A DNA stretch of 64,000 nt from Candidatus Scalindua japonica. Its GTDB lineage: Bacteria; Planctomycetota; Brocadiia; Brocadiales; Scalinduaceae. The first letter of the stretch is position 1. Every line of letters starts with the position of its first letter. The DNA is taken from contig NZ_BAOS01000010.1 of assembly GCF_002443295.1 (NCBI RefSeq), positions 124,001 through 188,000 of the forward strand, in the 5' to 3' direction. The notes beneath the pieces are model-generated. The model ran no database searches. It had not been told where the DNA came from and saw only the letters and a list, made by a program, of their open reading frames with translations. Position numbers and translations under genes: made by a program. Positions 34,483 through 42,698 of the stretch are shown piece by piece.

Positions 34483-36642
34483 ATGAATAATACACATATT
34501 ATTGCAGATGAACTCAATCTGCCAAAACCAATAGTTATTAAGGTATTATCCCTCTTTGCCGAGGGTAACACAGTTCCATTTGTAGCAAGATACCGTAAGG
34601 AAATAACCGGTGGCCTTGATGAAGTCGCTCTTCGCAATATAGAGGAGCGTAACACCTACCTGGGTGAGCTCGTAGAGCGTAAAGAGACGGTAATAAAAAC
34701 TATTATCGATCAGGATAAGATGTCTCCGGAGCTTGAAAAAACTATCAATGATTGTCTGTCCAAGACTGAGCTGGAAGAGATATACCTACCTTACAAACCG
34801 AAGAGAAGGACCCGTGCCACAATCGCCAGGGAAAAAGGGCTGGAACCACTGGCCATGAAGATATTGGAAATAGATGATGGCTTTGATCCTGTGAACTCGG
34901 CCATAGAGGGAATGGATAGTTTTAAGAACATAGAGAGTGTTGAAGATGCACTGGCAGGAGCCGGGGATATTATTTCAGAAATTATATCGGAAAATTCTGA
35001 TTACCGAAATATTGTCTACACATACATGCATGATGCAGGCCATTATGTTTCAAAGGTGAAGAAAGAATACAAAGAGAAAAATACAAAATACAATATGTAT
35101 TATGATTACCATCATACTGTCAACTCTATCTCAAGCCATAATATGCTGGGCCTGAGACGCGCGGAAGACGAAGGTGTGATTACTTTTACAATTGAAGTAC
35201 CTGATGAAGAGATTCTCGCAAAACTGAAAAACAGTATATTAGGAGATAAAAAGAACCAGTCAGCGGAAATAGTGTCAGAGGCAATTGAAGACTCATATAG
35301 TCGGTTGATGAAAACATCAATAATTTCGAGAATCCGCCTTGAAAACAAAGACAAAGCGGATGAGGAAGCGATAGAGACCTTTGCTTCAAATCTAAACAAT
35401 TTACTTCTGGCCCCTCCTGGTGGTGGATGTCCTATTGTAGGAATCGATCCTGGCTTTCGCACAGGTTGTAAAATTGTAGCACTGGATAATACCGGAAAAC
35501 TCCTTGATGACGCCGTAATCTATCCCACTGAACCAAGAAATGATTTTAAAGGTTCTGCCAGAATACTATATGACTGGTTTAACAGATATAAAATAGAGTT
35601 AGTAGCCATTGGTAATGGTACCGGATCACGGGAAACAGGCAAATTTGTACACTGGGCGCTGGCCCAGGATGAAGCAACGGAATTTAAAGGAAAGATAAAA
35701 GTCGTAATAGTTAATGAATCAGGGGCATCTATCTATTCCGCATCTGAAGTTGCCGCAAGGGAATTTCCGGACAAAGATATTACTGTCCGTGGAGCGGTGA
35801 GTATCGCGCGCAGGCTGCAAGACCCACTGGCAGAGCTGGTAAAGATCGATCCGAAATCTATTGGTGTAGGCCAATATCAACATGATGTTCAGCAGAAAAA
35901 ACTTAAAAAAAAGCTGGATGATGTCGTCGAAGACTGTGTCAATTATGTAGGTGTAGACGTTAATACCGCTTCGAAGGAGCTACTCTCCTATGTCGCCGGT
36001 ATCAGCAGCAGTCTGGCTGAAAATATTGTGAGCTACCGCAACCAGAACGGACTTTTCTCCAGTAGGGACCAGTTTCTAAAAGTCAAAAAACTGGGTCCAA
36101 AAGCATTTGAACAGTGCGCCGGTTTCATGCGTATCCGCAACTCTGCGAATCTATTGGACAATTCGGCGGTACACCCGGAGAGTTATTATATTGTAGACAT
36201 GTTTGCTGAAAATCTTCAGGAAAAGCCGAGTAAAATAATTGGTTGTGAAGAGCTGATTGACAAACTTGATCCTCACCTGTTTGTCAGTGCAAAAGCCGGA
36301 CTTCCCACAATAACTGATATTCTGGAAGAGCTTAAAAAACCGGGACGTGATCCACGTAAACTATTTATTACTGCTGCCTTTGATGAATCAATTAATGAAA
36401 TAGAAGATCTGGAACCGGATATGATACTGGAGGGTAGTGTAACCAACGTAGCCAACTTTGGTGCCTTTGTTGATATTGGTGTACACCAGGACGGCCTTGT
36501 CCACATCTCAGAAATTTCCAATAAATTCGTAAAGGACATAAAAGGTCATGTGTCCGTTGGAGATATCGTCAAAGTCAAAGTCCTTGAAGTTGACGTTGAT
36601 AGAAAAAGGATATCTCTTTCGATGAAACATCTGTCTCGGTAA
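34483..36642 (+). CDS. tex: Tex-type S1 RNA-binding protein
   Basis: This 719-residue nucleic-acid-binding protein is a transcription accessory factor related to Spt6. It has the N-terminal helical domain with FVARYRKEITGGLDE near residue 36-50, a YqgF/RNase H-like core (GIDPGFRTGCKIVALD), paired helix-hairpin-helix motifs (NTASKELLSYVAGISSSLAE), and a C-terminal S1 domain (GSVTNVANFGAFVDIGVHQD to RISLSMK). The ATG at 34483 matches the usual Tex start. An ATG 60 bases upstream would overlap the transposase remnant tail and add unrelated residues. Confidence 0.95.
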   Translation: MNNTHIIADELNLPKPIVIKVLSLFAEGNTVPFVARYRKEITGGLDEVALRNIEERNTYLGELVERKETVIKTIIDQDKMSPELEKTINDCLSKTELEEIYLPYKPKRRTRATIAREKGLEPLAMKILEIDDGFDPVNSAIEGMDSFKNIESVEDALAGAGDIISEIISENSDYRNIVYTYMHDAGHYVSKVKKEYKEKNTKYNMYYDYHHTVNSISSHNMLGLRRAEDEGVITFTIEVPDEEILAKLKNSILGDKKNQSAEIVSEAIEDSYSRLMKTSIISRIRLENKDKADEEAIETFASNLNNLLLAPPGGGCPIVGIDPGFRTGCKIVALDNTGKLLDDAVIYPTEPRNDFKGSARILYDWFNRYKIELVAIGNGTGSRETGKFVHWALAQDEATEFKGKIKVVIVNESGASIYSASEVAAREFPDKDITVRGAVSIARRLQDPLAELVKIDPKSIGVGQYQHDVQQKKLKKKLDDVVEDCVNYVGVDVNTASKELLSYVAGISSSLAENIVSYRNQNGLFSSRDQFLKVKKLGPKAFEQCAGFMRIRNSANLLDNSAVHPESYYIVDMFAENLQEKPSKIIGCEELIDKLDPHLFVSAKAGLPTITDILEELKKPGRDPRKLFITAAFDESINEIEDLEPDMILEGSVTNVANFGAFVDIGVHQDGLVHISEISNKFVKDIKGHVSVGDIVKVKVLEVDVDRKRISLSMKHLSR

Positions 36643-36850
36643 TAACAACAGCAGAAATGACTAATTGACTAAAATAGTCATTGTCACAATTTTGAACCAT
36701 CAGCATTGATGAATTTAAAGATCTTCTATTGTATCGAGTTACTAAACAGGTTTACATTCAGTAAAAGTCTATCATAATTAACAACTTTAAAAAGAACTGC
36801 AAGTTATTACAACAATGCTGAATCAAAGTGTCAGTAAAATCTAAGATATT

Positions 36851-36949
36851 TTATTTGCAAACCCCAACTGTTACCCATATCAGGAACCCGGCACATAGCG
36901 TTAATCCGATTATAGCCCCGTATAATGTTAGCTTCTCTTTCTTGTTCAT
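36851..36949 (-). CDS. Small single-TM protein (32 residues)
   Basis: The frame encodes MNKKEKLTLYGAII followed by GLTLCAGFLIWVTVGVCK. It has a short basic start and one hydrophobic helix, the classic layout of a small inner-membrane protein. No strong ribosome site precedes the ATG. I see no partner. Confidence 0.4.
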   Translation of the reverse strand: MNKKEKLTLYGAIIGLTLCAGFLIWVTVGVCK

Positions 36950-37146
36950 AATATGTATATTCCGGTTTTTGTCCTAAAATAAAAACTAAGCCATTGGCAA
37001 ATACGTTTCTCCACGAAAATCACGATTATTATTAAAAAGCTGTTAATATCAAATTTCATGCCATCACAACCTGTAATCAATACCAATACGTATGTCATTT
37101 CCCGATTGATAGTTACCGTTTTCATCAAGAAAATCAAATATTCGTT

Positions 37147-37189
37147 TTGTTATAAAACCATAACAAAATTCGTTATGGTTTTATAACAA
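37147..37189. promoter_or_regulatory. Paired operator-like dyads, mirror arranged
   Basis: TTGTTATAAAACCATAACAA at 37147-37166 is itself a 7-6-7 dyad. A reverse-oriented near-copy occupies 37170-37189, so 37147-37164 and 37172-37189 form a perfect 18-bp inverted repeat. The same dyad recurs at 39576-39595 on the other side of the sigma-54 activator gene. It looks like a binding site for a dimeric regulator, possibly that activator. Confidence 0.6.
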
Positions 37190-37411
37190 ACAGTTACCGT
37201 TTCGGCTTGTAAATCTCCTTGTAGTTATGTAACATTACAGGAAATTTCAAATTGGGATACTGCTTTTTTCTTAAAACAATCTCAGAGAATAATCGAATAT
37301 ATAATAATATTGTAGTCTTGCAGACGGAGATAACAGGTTGATAGTTTGTCACCGCAATTGCCTGAAGTGAACCCTTTGTGTATTTAGCGACTTGGCATGA
37401 GGAAGGAATAT

Positions 37412-37822
37412 ATGGAAAATATAGAAATATTAATTCACAGGTTAAATAATGTCCTGGGGATAATAGAATCCTGTATTAATCGGTTGAAAAGTGCTGATGC
37501 AAATACATTTAATAAGAGGTGGTTTAATATGAAAGAGGTAATCATTGTTACCGGAAGAGATAGGCTCAGTAAAGAGATAGCTTTATATAATAAGCTGGAG
37601 AACACGATAGAAAACAGATTTGCGGGAATATACTACAAGATTGACAAACAGCTCTCTGAGGCAGATTTAAACTACAAGGCCATGTTCGATCTACTTGATG
37701 AACCTGGTGATTATTCAGAAGAAAACAAAGTTGTGCTATTAACCAATGGGGACAAACTGGTAAAACTTCTTAAAGATATTATATCCAGACTGTCCCGACC
37801 AGAACCAGAAAATGATAGCTGA
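37412..37822 (+). CDS. Hypothetical helical protein of the signalling cluster
   Basis: I do not recognise this 136-residue protein. It is cytoplasmic and helical. Its start, IEILIHRLNNVLGIIESCIN, resembles the H-box helix of histidine kinases (His followed by LNN), but no ATPase domain follows. It could be a phosphotransfer or dimerisation module, which is only an inference. GGAAGGA lies 5 bases before the chosen ATG, and an ATG 15 bases upstream overlaps that site. The sigma-54 activator follows 190 bases later. Confidence 0.65.
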   Translation: MENIEILIHRLNNVLGIIESCINRLKSADANTFNKRWFNMKEVIIVTGRDRLSKEIALYNKLENTIENRFAGIYYKIDKQLSEADLNYKAMFDLLDEPGDYSEENKVVLLTNGDKLVKLLKDIISRLSRPEPENDS

Positions 37823-38014
37823 TTTTTCCAAAAGGTTAGTATACCAGCCTGAATGACTCATCCGGGCGAGTAAGTCTGGTAGACGCATCCTTTAATTTTC
37901 GTTATTTACAGAAAAAAAATCTCATATACCTACCAGATAATGAGGAATATTCACCAAGGCAGAAGTGACTACTGTACATAGAGCAAAACTATTCAATCCA
38001 TGTAATAATAGATA

Positions 38015-39523
38015 ATGGAAGGAGATAAAAGATTGAATTACAGAAAAAACAGAATTTTGGTCATTGATGACGAGCCGGGTTGGTGTACATTGTTAAAATC
38101 CGGACTTCAAGAACACGACCTGGAGGTTGAGTATGAAACTGAGGCCGAAAATGCTTTAAAGGCAATCAGCTCTTTTAAACCTGACGCAGTGTTACTTGAT
38201 GTACTATTTGGTAATGTTAGCAAAGGTAAATTAGTATTTAAACATATAAAAAAGAGTTATCCGAATCTCACTATTATAATGCTCTCCAGTACAGTGGCGG
38301 ATGATGATTTCATGCTTAAAGATTACCCGGAATGTGCCTTTGCTTTTGCAAAAAACCAGCTAAACTCTGGTATAGATGGCATTTATAGAAGTTTTACTGA
38401 GAAGATCAGGCGTGCTATCAGGAATACGGAAGCAACCTCAGATTCTCTACAAAAGGAGTTTGACTTTGTTATTGGCAAGACTACGGCTATGAAAAAAGTG
38501 TGTAAAGACATTTTAAATGCTGCTGCCACAAACGCAACCATATTGATTACGGGTGAAAGTGGTGTAGGAAAGGGCTTGATTGCAAGTGCAATTAAAGACA
38601 ATAGCAATAGAAGTGATAAACAATTTGTAATAAAAAGTTGTACTGACTTTCCTAGTGATAACATTCTGATAAGTGAACTCTTCGGCCATGAAAAGGGAGC
38701 TTTTACAGGAGCAGAAGAGAGCCATCATGGAATTCTTGAAGAAGCCTGTGGAGGAACTGTATTTATTGACGAAATAGGTGACGCCTCACTGGAAGCGCAA
38801 GGACGGTTATTGAGATTCTTACAGGAAAAGACAATACGGAGAATGAAAGGAAAGAAAGATATCAAGATAGATGCCAGGGTTATTATGGCAACAAACAAAA
38901 ACCTTCAGAGCTTAATAAGAGCAGATAAGTTTAGAGAGGATCTGTTTTACCGCTTAAATCAGTATAAAATCCTGGTCCCATCCTTGAGAGAGAGAAAGGA
39001 TGACATTCCAGATTTTCTTGCTTACTTCATTAGAAAATTCAATAAGGAGGACGACAAGAATATTCTTGTTGAAACAAAAAACGGAGAAAAAGATTATTTA
39101 CGGGCTGATGTATTGGAGCTATTGAAAAGATATGATTGGCCTGGAAACATAAGAGAGTTTGAGAATACCGTACGGCGAGCAATGATAAACGCGGGTGATT
39201 CTAACATCCTGCAGACTGACTATTTTGATTTTGACGTCAAAGGAGAAATCGAAAAGCAGCCATCAGATATTGAAAAATTGATAGACGAAATTTTTAAGAA
39301 AAAATGGCGAGGAAAAGATAAATGGATGAAGTTTGCCAAAATATATACTACGAATGGTGGGCGAAAGGAGATATTACAAAAATGTGTCCAAAGGCTTAAG
39401 AGCGACCGACAAAATAGTAATATCAGATATCAAGACCTGGCCGATTTATTTGGAATTACAGAAAATAATATGAGACAACAGTTTCACGTACTTGAAATCA
39501 ATTGGAAGGATCTAAAGAAATAA
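38015..39523 (+). CDS. Sigma-54-dependent response regulator (enhancer-binding protein)
   Basis: This 502-residue activator remodels sigma-54 RNA polymerase when phosphorylated. The receiver domain (acid pair in LVIDDEPG, phospho-Asp 62 in VLLDVLFG) is followed by an AAA+ domain with Walker A GESGVGKG near 180. The sigma-54 contact loop GAFTGA lies near 228-233, Walker B is VFIDEIGD, and the arginine-finger region ends in DLFYRLNQYK. The C-terminal helix-turn-helix (IRYQDLADLFGITENNMRQQ) differs from the usual Fis type. No cognate kinase is nearby. The ATG lacks its own ribosome site. A TTG 18 bases later follows GGAAGGAG at better spacing and may be the real start. Likely targets are the sigma-54 promoters at 39701 and perhaps 14163. 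Confidence 0.93.
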   Translation: MEGDKRLNYRKNRILVIDDEPGWCTLLKSGLQEHDLEVEYETEAENALKAISSFKPDAVLLDVLFGNVSKGKLVFKHIKKSYPNLTIIMLSSTVADDDFMLKDYPECAFAFAKNQLNSGIDGIYRSFTEKIRRAIRNTEATSDSLQKEFDFVIGKTTAMKKVCKDILNAAATNATILITGESGVGKGLIASAIKDNSNRSDKQFVIKSCTDFPSDNILISELFGHEKGAFTGAEESHHGILEEACGGTVFIDEIGDASLEAQGRLLRFLQEKTIRRMKGKKDIKIDARVIMATNKNLQSLIRADKFREDLFYRLNQYKILVPSLRERKDDIPDFLAYFIRKFNKEDDKNILVETKNGEKDYLRADVLELLKRYDWPGNIREFENTVRRAMINAGDSNILQTDYFDFDVKGEIEKQPSDIEKLIDEIFKKKWRGKDKWMKFAKIYTTNGGRKEILQKCVQRLKSDRQNSNIRYQDLADLFGITENNMRQQFHVLEINWKDLKK

Positions 39524-39575
39524 AAAAATAAAATCTACCAAATTGAACGATTCCTAAACGTAATAAAGTATTATT

Positions 39576-39595
39576 TTGTTATAAAACCATAACAA
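39576..39595. promoter_or_regulatory. Third copy of the operator-like dyad
   Basis: TTGTTATAAAACCATAACAA recurs here, identical to 37147-37166. It lies about 110-130 bases upstream of the sigma-54 promoter at 39701, a typical enhancer distance. A TGTTACATAAC element near 39658-39668 also matches the reverse strand near 37223-37233. Confidence 0.6.
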
Positions 39596-39700
39596 TTCTT
39601 GTTAGGGATTTACTGTAGAAGGCAATATCCAAAACCAAATCCACAGCACTATCATATTGTTACATAACCACTTAAAGCATCACTATCCACAAAGAAACAT

Positions 39701-39715
39701 TGGCATCAATTTTGC
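39701..39715 (+). promoter_or_regulatory. Sigma-54 (RpoN) promoter of the receiver gene
   Basis: TGGCAT at 39701-39706, five bases, TTGC at 39712-39715, then G. It has the same form as the site at 14163. Transcription would start near 39727. Confidence 0.7.
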
Positions 39716-39750
39716 GAATACACTTAATTGATGTAGTAACCGCCATTCAC

Positions 39751-39812
39751 CTGCTGGTCCAAAGACATGATAGACTTCTCCATTCTAATGCATGATCTAT
39801 TTGGACCAGCAG
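39751..39812 (+). promoter_or_regulatory. 5'-leader hairpin in the receiver mRNA
   Basis: CTGCTGGTCCAAA at 39751-39763 is the perfect reverse complement of TTTGGACCAGCAG at 39800-39812. They lie between the predicted sigma-54 start and the GTG at 39866. The 36-base loop contains an in-frame ATG (39767) that would otherwise give a 33-residue extension. Confidence 0.6.
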
Positions 39813-39865
39813 AGATTTATTGTCACAAAACTTTCATTTATTGTAGATATGTGGAGTATTGGATA

Positions 39866-40231
39866 GTGAGTAAAAAAATCCTGATAGTGGAATATGACGT
39901 GTCCTTTCATACTTTGTATGAACTCATTCTAGACGATACTGATTACAGAATAATTCATGCATATGACGAAAATGATGCATTAGCTAAAGTGGAAGAAGAA
40001 AACCCGGACTTGATTATTCTTGATATATTACTGGACATGATAACAGGAGATACATTCTTCTTATTTTTGAAAAATATACCCAAATATGCTGATATACCCG
40101 TTATTATAGCCAGTAACTATCCTCGGCAAAAATACAAAAGTCTAAAGGAAATAGATCCAACACTTGTAATTCTTGATAAGACCGCTATAAATGAAACCTT
40201 GATTACCGAAATCAACGCAAAAATTGGATAG
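39866..40231 (+). CDS. Stand-alone receiver-domain protein
   Basis: This 121-residue single receiver domain has phospho-Asp 53 in LIILDILLD and a conserved Lys in VILDKTA. The usual N-terminal acid pair is degenerate (VEYD). I chose GTG 39866 because SKKILIVE is the normal start of the fold. The longer frame from ATG 39767 adds 33 unrelated residues and begins inside a stem-loop. It would relay phosphate or act by protein contact, with no DNA-binding domain. Confidence 0.82.
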   Translation: MSKKILIVEYDVSFHTLYELILDDTDYRIIHAYDENDALAKVEEENPDLIILDILLDMITGDTFFLFLKNIPKYADIPVIIASNYPRQKYKSLKEIDPTLVILDKTAINETLITEINAKIG

Positions 40232-40475
40232 AAAATTATATAGTACTGACAAGAGAAAATTAATATGTAAGGATATACTAATAGAGAATACCGGTGTACG
40301 GAGAGGGCTTCTCATAATGGAAAATAATGGAATGATTGAGATTACGATGCTGCAGTTCATTTCTCTTGAAACCACCGATAAACTATCTATACCAATTATT
40401 AATTATGTGTGTGGAAGGCAAAGAAAACGGAAGTTTCAAATGATGCGACACATAAATATCATTTCAGGAGAATGA
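40224..40475 (+). CDS. Doubtful small open frame between two receiver genes
   Basis: A TTG-started 83-codon frame fills the space between the receiver stop and the CheY-like start. It has no recognisable domain or ribosome site. It may be noise. An ATG at 40317 would give a 52-residue product. Confidence 0.18.
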   Translation: MDRKLYSTDKRKLICKDILIENTGVRRGLLIMENNGMIEITMLQFISLETTDKLSIPIINYVCGRQRKRKFQMMRHINIISGE

Positions 40476-40478
40476 GAG

Positions 40479-40859
40479 ATGGCAACGATTTTAATTGCAG
40501 ACGATGAACCCGGAATGAGAATCTTAATTGAACAAACCCTTGAACCACTTATAGACAAAGGAGTAGAGTTACTACTTGCAAATGATGGAAAACAGGCACT
40601 TGAGATTATTAAGAGAGCAAAACCAGATCTTGTACTCCTTGATGTCATGATGCCGGAAATGAGTGGTTTTGATGTGTGTAATTCGGCTAAGAATATACTT
40701 GGAATGAAAGATGTTTACATCTTGATACTTACTGCAAAGGGACAGAAGTTTGATAAACAAATGGCTAAAGATATCGGTGTTAATCATTATATAACAAAAC
40801 CTTTTGATCTTGATGAGCTCCTTGAAAAAGTGGTTAATATTCTTGGAATTGAGATGTAG
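40479..40859 (+). CDS. CheY-like response regulator
   Basis: This 126-residue receiver has a complete active site: acid pair in LIADDEPG (residues 8-9), phospho-Asp 55 in LVLLDVMMPEMSG, Thr in LILTAKG and Lys 107 in ITKPFDL. It has no output domain. AGGAGA lies 9 bases before the ATG. It ends the signalling cluster downstream of the sigma-54 activator. Confidence 0.92.
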   Translation: MATILIADDEPGMRILIEQTLEPLIDKGVELLLANDGKQALEIIKRAKPDLVLLDVMMPEMSGFDVCNSAKNILGMKDVYILILTAKGQKFDKQMAKDIGVNHYITKPFDLDELLEKVVNILGIEM

Positions 40860-40992
40860 ATAGAAACTTATTTTTTTCAATAATCTAAACACCCGTTCTT
40901 TCTAAAGACCTTTTATAGCAAAAATCATGTTGAGTTTCACATAAACACTCCTGGTAGATCAATTACAGAAATCTCTGGCTGAACGGTAATTA

Positions 40993-41934
40993 TTAATCCT
41001 TGTCTGCCAGACCTGGGTATTGTTCCATAAGGGGATTTTTGTCCAGATTAACGTGAGTCTGTTCTTTAAGTGCTTTCCTGAGATACTTCGGAAGGTTAAA
41101 GAGCGCCTGGTGGGTAATACCATCATAGAATCTCAGTTCTGAATTGACCCTCTCAGAAATCCTGCGGTCTATCTTTTCAGGGCTTATCTGGGCAGGATCC
41201 AGGTCGTTTGTGGCGAGACAGAATCCCCATAGCAGGGCGAATGATGGCACGTACGCGGCATATGGAAATACATTAGGAAATACCGCTTGAAGCGTTTTAC
41301 TGAGAACGGTATATGTTTGTAGAGCTACTGGTGAAGTTGTGCTTGCCTGGATAGACAATACACCATGAGGTGTAAGCTTCTGTTTTACAAGAGCATAGAA
41401 TTCTTTAGTAAATAGCTTGTAAGCGGGACCCTCTTCCAGTGGGCAGGTAATATCCATTATTACAGCATCAAACTCTTCATCAGAGTCCTCAATGAATTTG
41501 CGACCATCACCGAAAGTAAGCACTGTCCTTTTATCTGAAAAGCAGCCATTATGAAAGGTCGGCAGGTACTTTTCCGCACATTCCACCACTTTTTCATCAA
41601 TGTCCACCATCATAGCCTTGTTGACTGTCTTATGATGGAGGACTTCTCTCAATGTAGCACCCTCACCACCACCTATAATAGCTACTTTTTCTGGTTCAGG
41701 ATGCATTATCATAGCAGGCTGTACAAGCGCTTCGTGATAGATAAACTCATCCAGTTCAAACGATTGGAATTCATTATCAAGAATAAGGCATCTGCCAAAA
41801 TTGTGAGTTTCGGCTACTACTATCTCCTGGATATCTGAATTTCCATGGTATATTGTACCTTTAATGGCATGTTTATGAACTTCAGAAGGGCTGAAATAGT
41901 CGTAAATCCATCGTGAAGGAAGGTCTTTTTTCAG
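40993..41934 (-). CDS. speE: Spermidine synthase-like aminopropyltransferase, probable CTG start
   Basis: This protein transfers an aminopropyl group from decarboxylated AdoMet to a diamine in the cytoplasm. The Rossmann core has AIIGGGEGATLREVLHH and VDIDEKVVECAEKYLP, with the catalytic region DAVIMDITCPLEEGP. The N-terminal beta domain is also encoded (SRWIYDYFSPSEVH, later IVVAETHNFGRCLILDNEFQ). It lies upstream of the first ATG (41712), where no ATG, GTG or TTG exists in frame. The upstream codons run directly in frame from the speD TAG stop. A CTG at 41932-41934 follows AGAGAGG by 7 bases and gives 313 residues, a normal length. The alternative is translation through the TAG. Confidence 0.85.
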   Translation of the reverse strand: MKKDLPSRWIYDYFSPSEVHKHAIKGTIYHGNSDIQEIVVAETHNFGRCLILDNEFQSFELDEFIYHEALVQPAMIMHPEPEKVAIIGGGEGATLREVLHHKTVNKAMMVDIDEKVVECAEKYLPTFHNGCFSDKRTVLTFGDGRKFIEDSDEEFDAVIMDITCPLEEGPAYKLFTKEFYALVKQKLTPHGVLSIQASTTSPVALQTYTVLSKTLQAVFPNVFPYAAYVPSFALLWGFCLATNDLDPAQISPEKIDRRISERVNSELRFYDGITHQALFNLPKYLRKALKEQTHVNLDKNPLMEQYPGLADKD

Positions 41935-41946
41935 TTGTTTGCCTCT

Positions 41947-42339
41947 CTAAGTAGTTGTAGACAACGCTTTAGAAAGCATTGTCTCCTTGATAAATGGTGA
42001 ACCCCTTTTTATCTCAACGGAAGTGTGCTCTTTTGGCCCAAAACCATCCAGCAGCCTCTTAACGGCTATTTGAGGATCAGCTACAGTTCCACAAGTAAAT
42101 ATATCAGCAGCCACATAGCCTTCTATAGGCCACGTATGAATTGAAATATGTGACTCTGATAAAATAGCTACAGCAGTTATTCCCGGAGGATCAAACTCGT
42201 GGTGAATAGATTTGACTACAGTCGCGCCGGCATCATTTGCAGCATCACACATAATTTGTGTTATCTTTTCCGCATCATCAAGGATTTCCCTGTTACAATC
42301 CCACATCTCAACTAAAAGATGTCGTCCGAATGCTTCCAT
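41947..42339 (-). CDS. speD: S-adenosylmethionine decarboxylase proenzyme
   Basis: This 130-residue prokaryotic class enzyme makes decarboxylated AdoMet for the adjacent aminopropyltransferase. It self-cleaves to form a pyruvoyl cofactor at the Ser of LSESHISIHTWP. GRHLLVEMWDC at the start and YVAADIFTCG after the cleavage site are typical. A G-rich ribosome site precedes the ATG. Its stop codon is in the same frame as speE and overlaps the speE ribosome site. Confidence 0.95.
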   Translation of the reverse strand: MEAFGRHLLVEMWDCNREILDDAEKITQIMCDAANDAGATVVKSIHHEFDPPGITAVAILSESHISIHTWPIEGYVAADIFTCGTVADPQIAVKRLLDGFGPKEHTSVEIKRGSPFIKETMLSKALSTTT

Positions 42340-42698
42340 TCTCTACCCCCCCATTTCTTAAGAAGAAAGATAAAGAATAATTTGTGGCGATTGTTGACCG
42401 CCCGCCTTAACAACAAAGAAGCGAACAATCAGGTACCATGACCTTAACATTGCCTTAAATTACTCTTACAACTCTTTAACTCATACGGTTCTATACTAAA
42501 AAAAAATGAAGATGCATTTTTATCTATATACGTTGATTTGTCAAGAAAGATTTTTGTTACCTGGAGAAAGCTATGCCTGGCTATAATAAAAAAGGTACTA
42601 AATATGATAAGTGTCCGGCTAGGTTTATACGTATTGCAAGTAAACACTCCAGAGAATCACGTCAAGGTTCTTTGTCTGATAAACGGAGCCATTACAGG
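42340..42698. other. Intergenic region upstream of speD
   Basis: No gene was accepted. The minus-strand frame at 42444-42647 lacks protein-like pattern. Promoters for speD are expected here but none stands out. Confidence 0.4.

Larger units (their letters stand above)
36643..37411. other. Intergenic region with small frame and operator-like repeats
   Basis: Besides the small membrane protein (36851-36949) and the paired dyads (37147-37189), a GTTATGTAAC palindrome lies near 37223-37232. No other gene was accepted. Confidence 0.5.

Noticed and set aside
37070-37180. Possible 3' end of a lost gene on the minus strand (ends GNDIRIGIDYRL)
   Set aside because: Only about 36 codons are readable, overlapping the operator repeats. 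The resemblance to an outer-membrane protein end is too short to use.
37392-37408. Sigma-54 promoter directly before the 37412 gene
   Set aside because: TGGCAT is present, but the -12 position reads AGGA instead of TTGC, and it would overlap the ribosome site.
42444-42647. 67-codon minus-strand frame upstream of speD
   Set aside because: It has no protein-like pattern and lies where speD promoters are expected.
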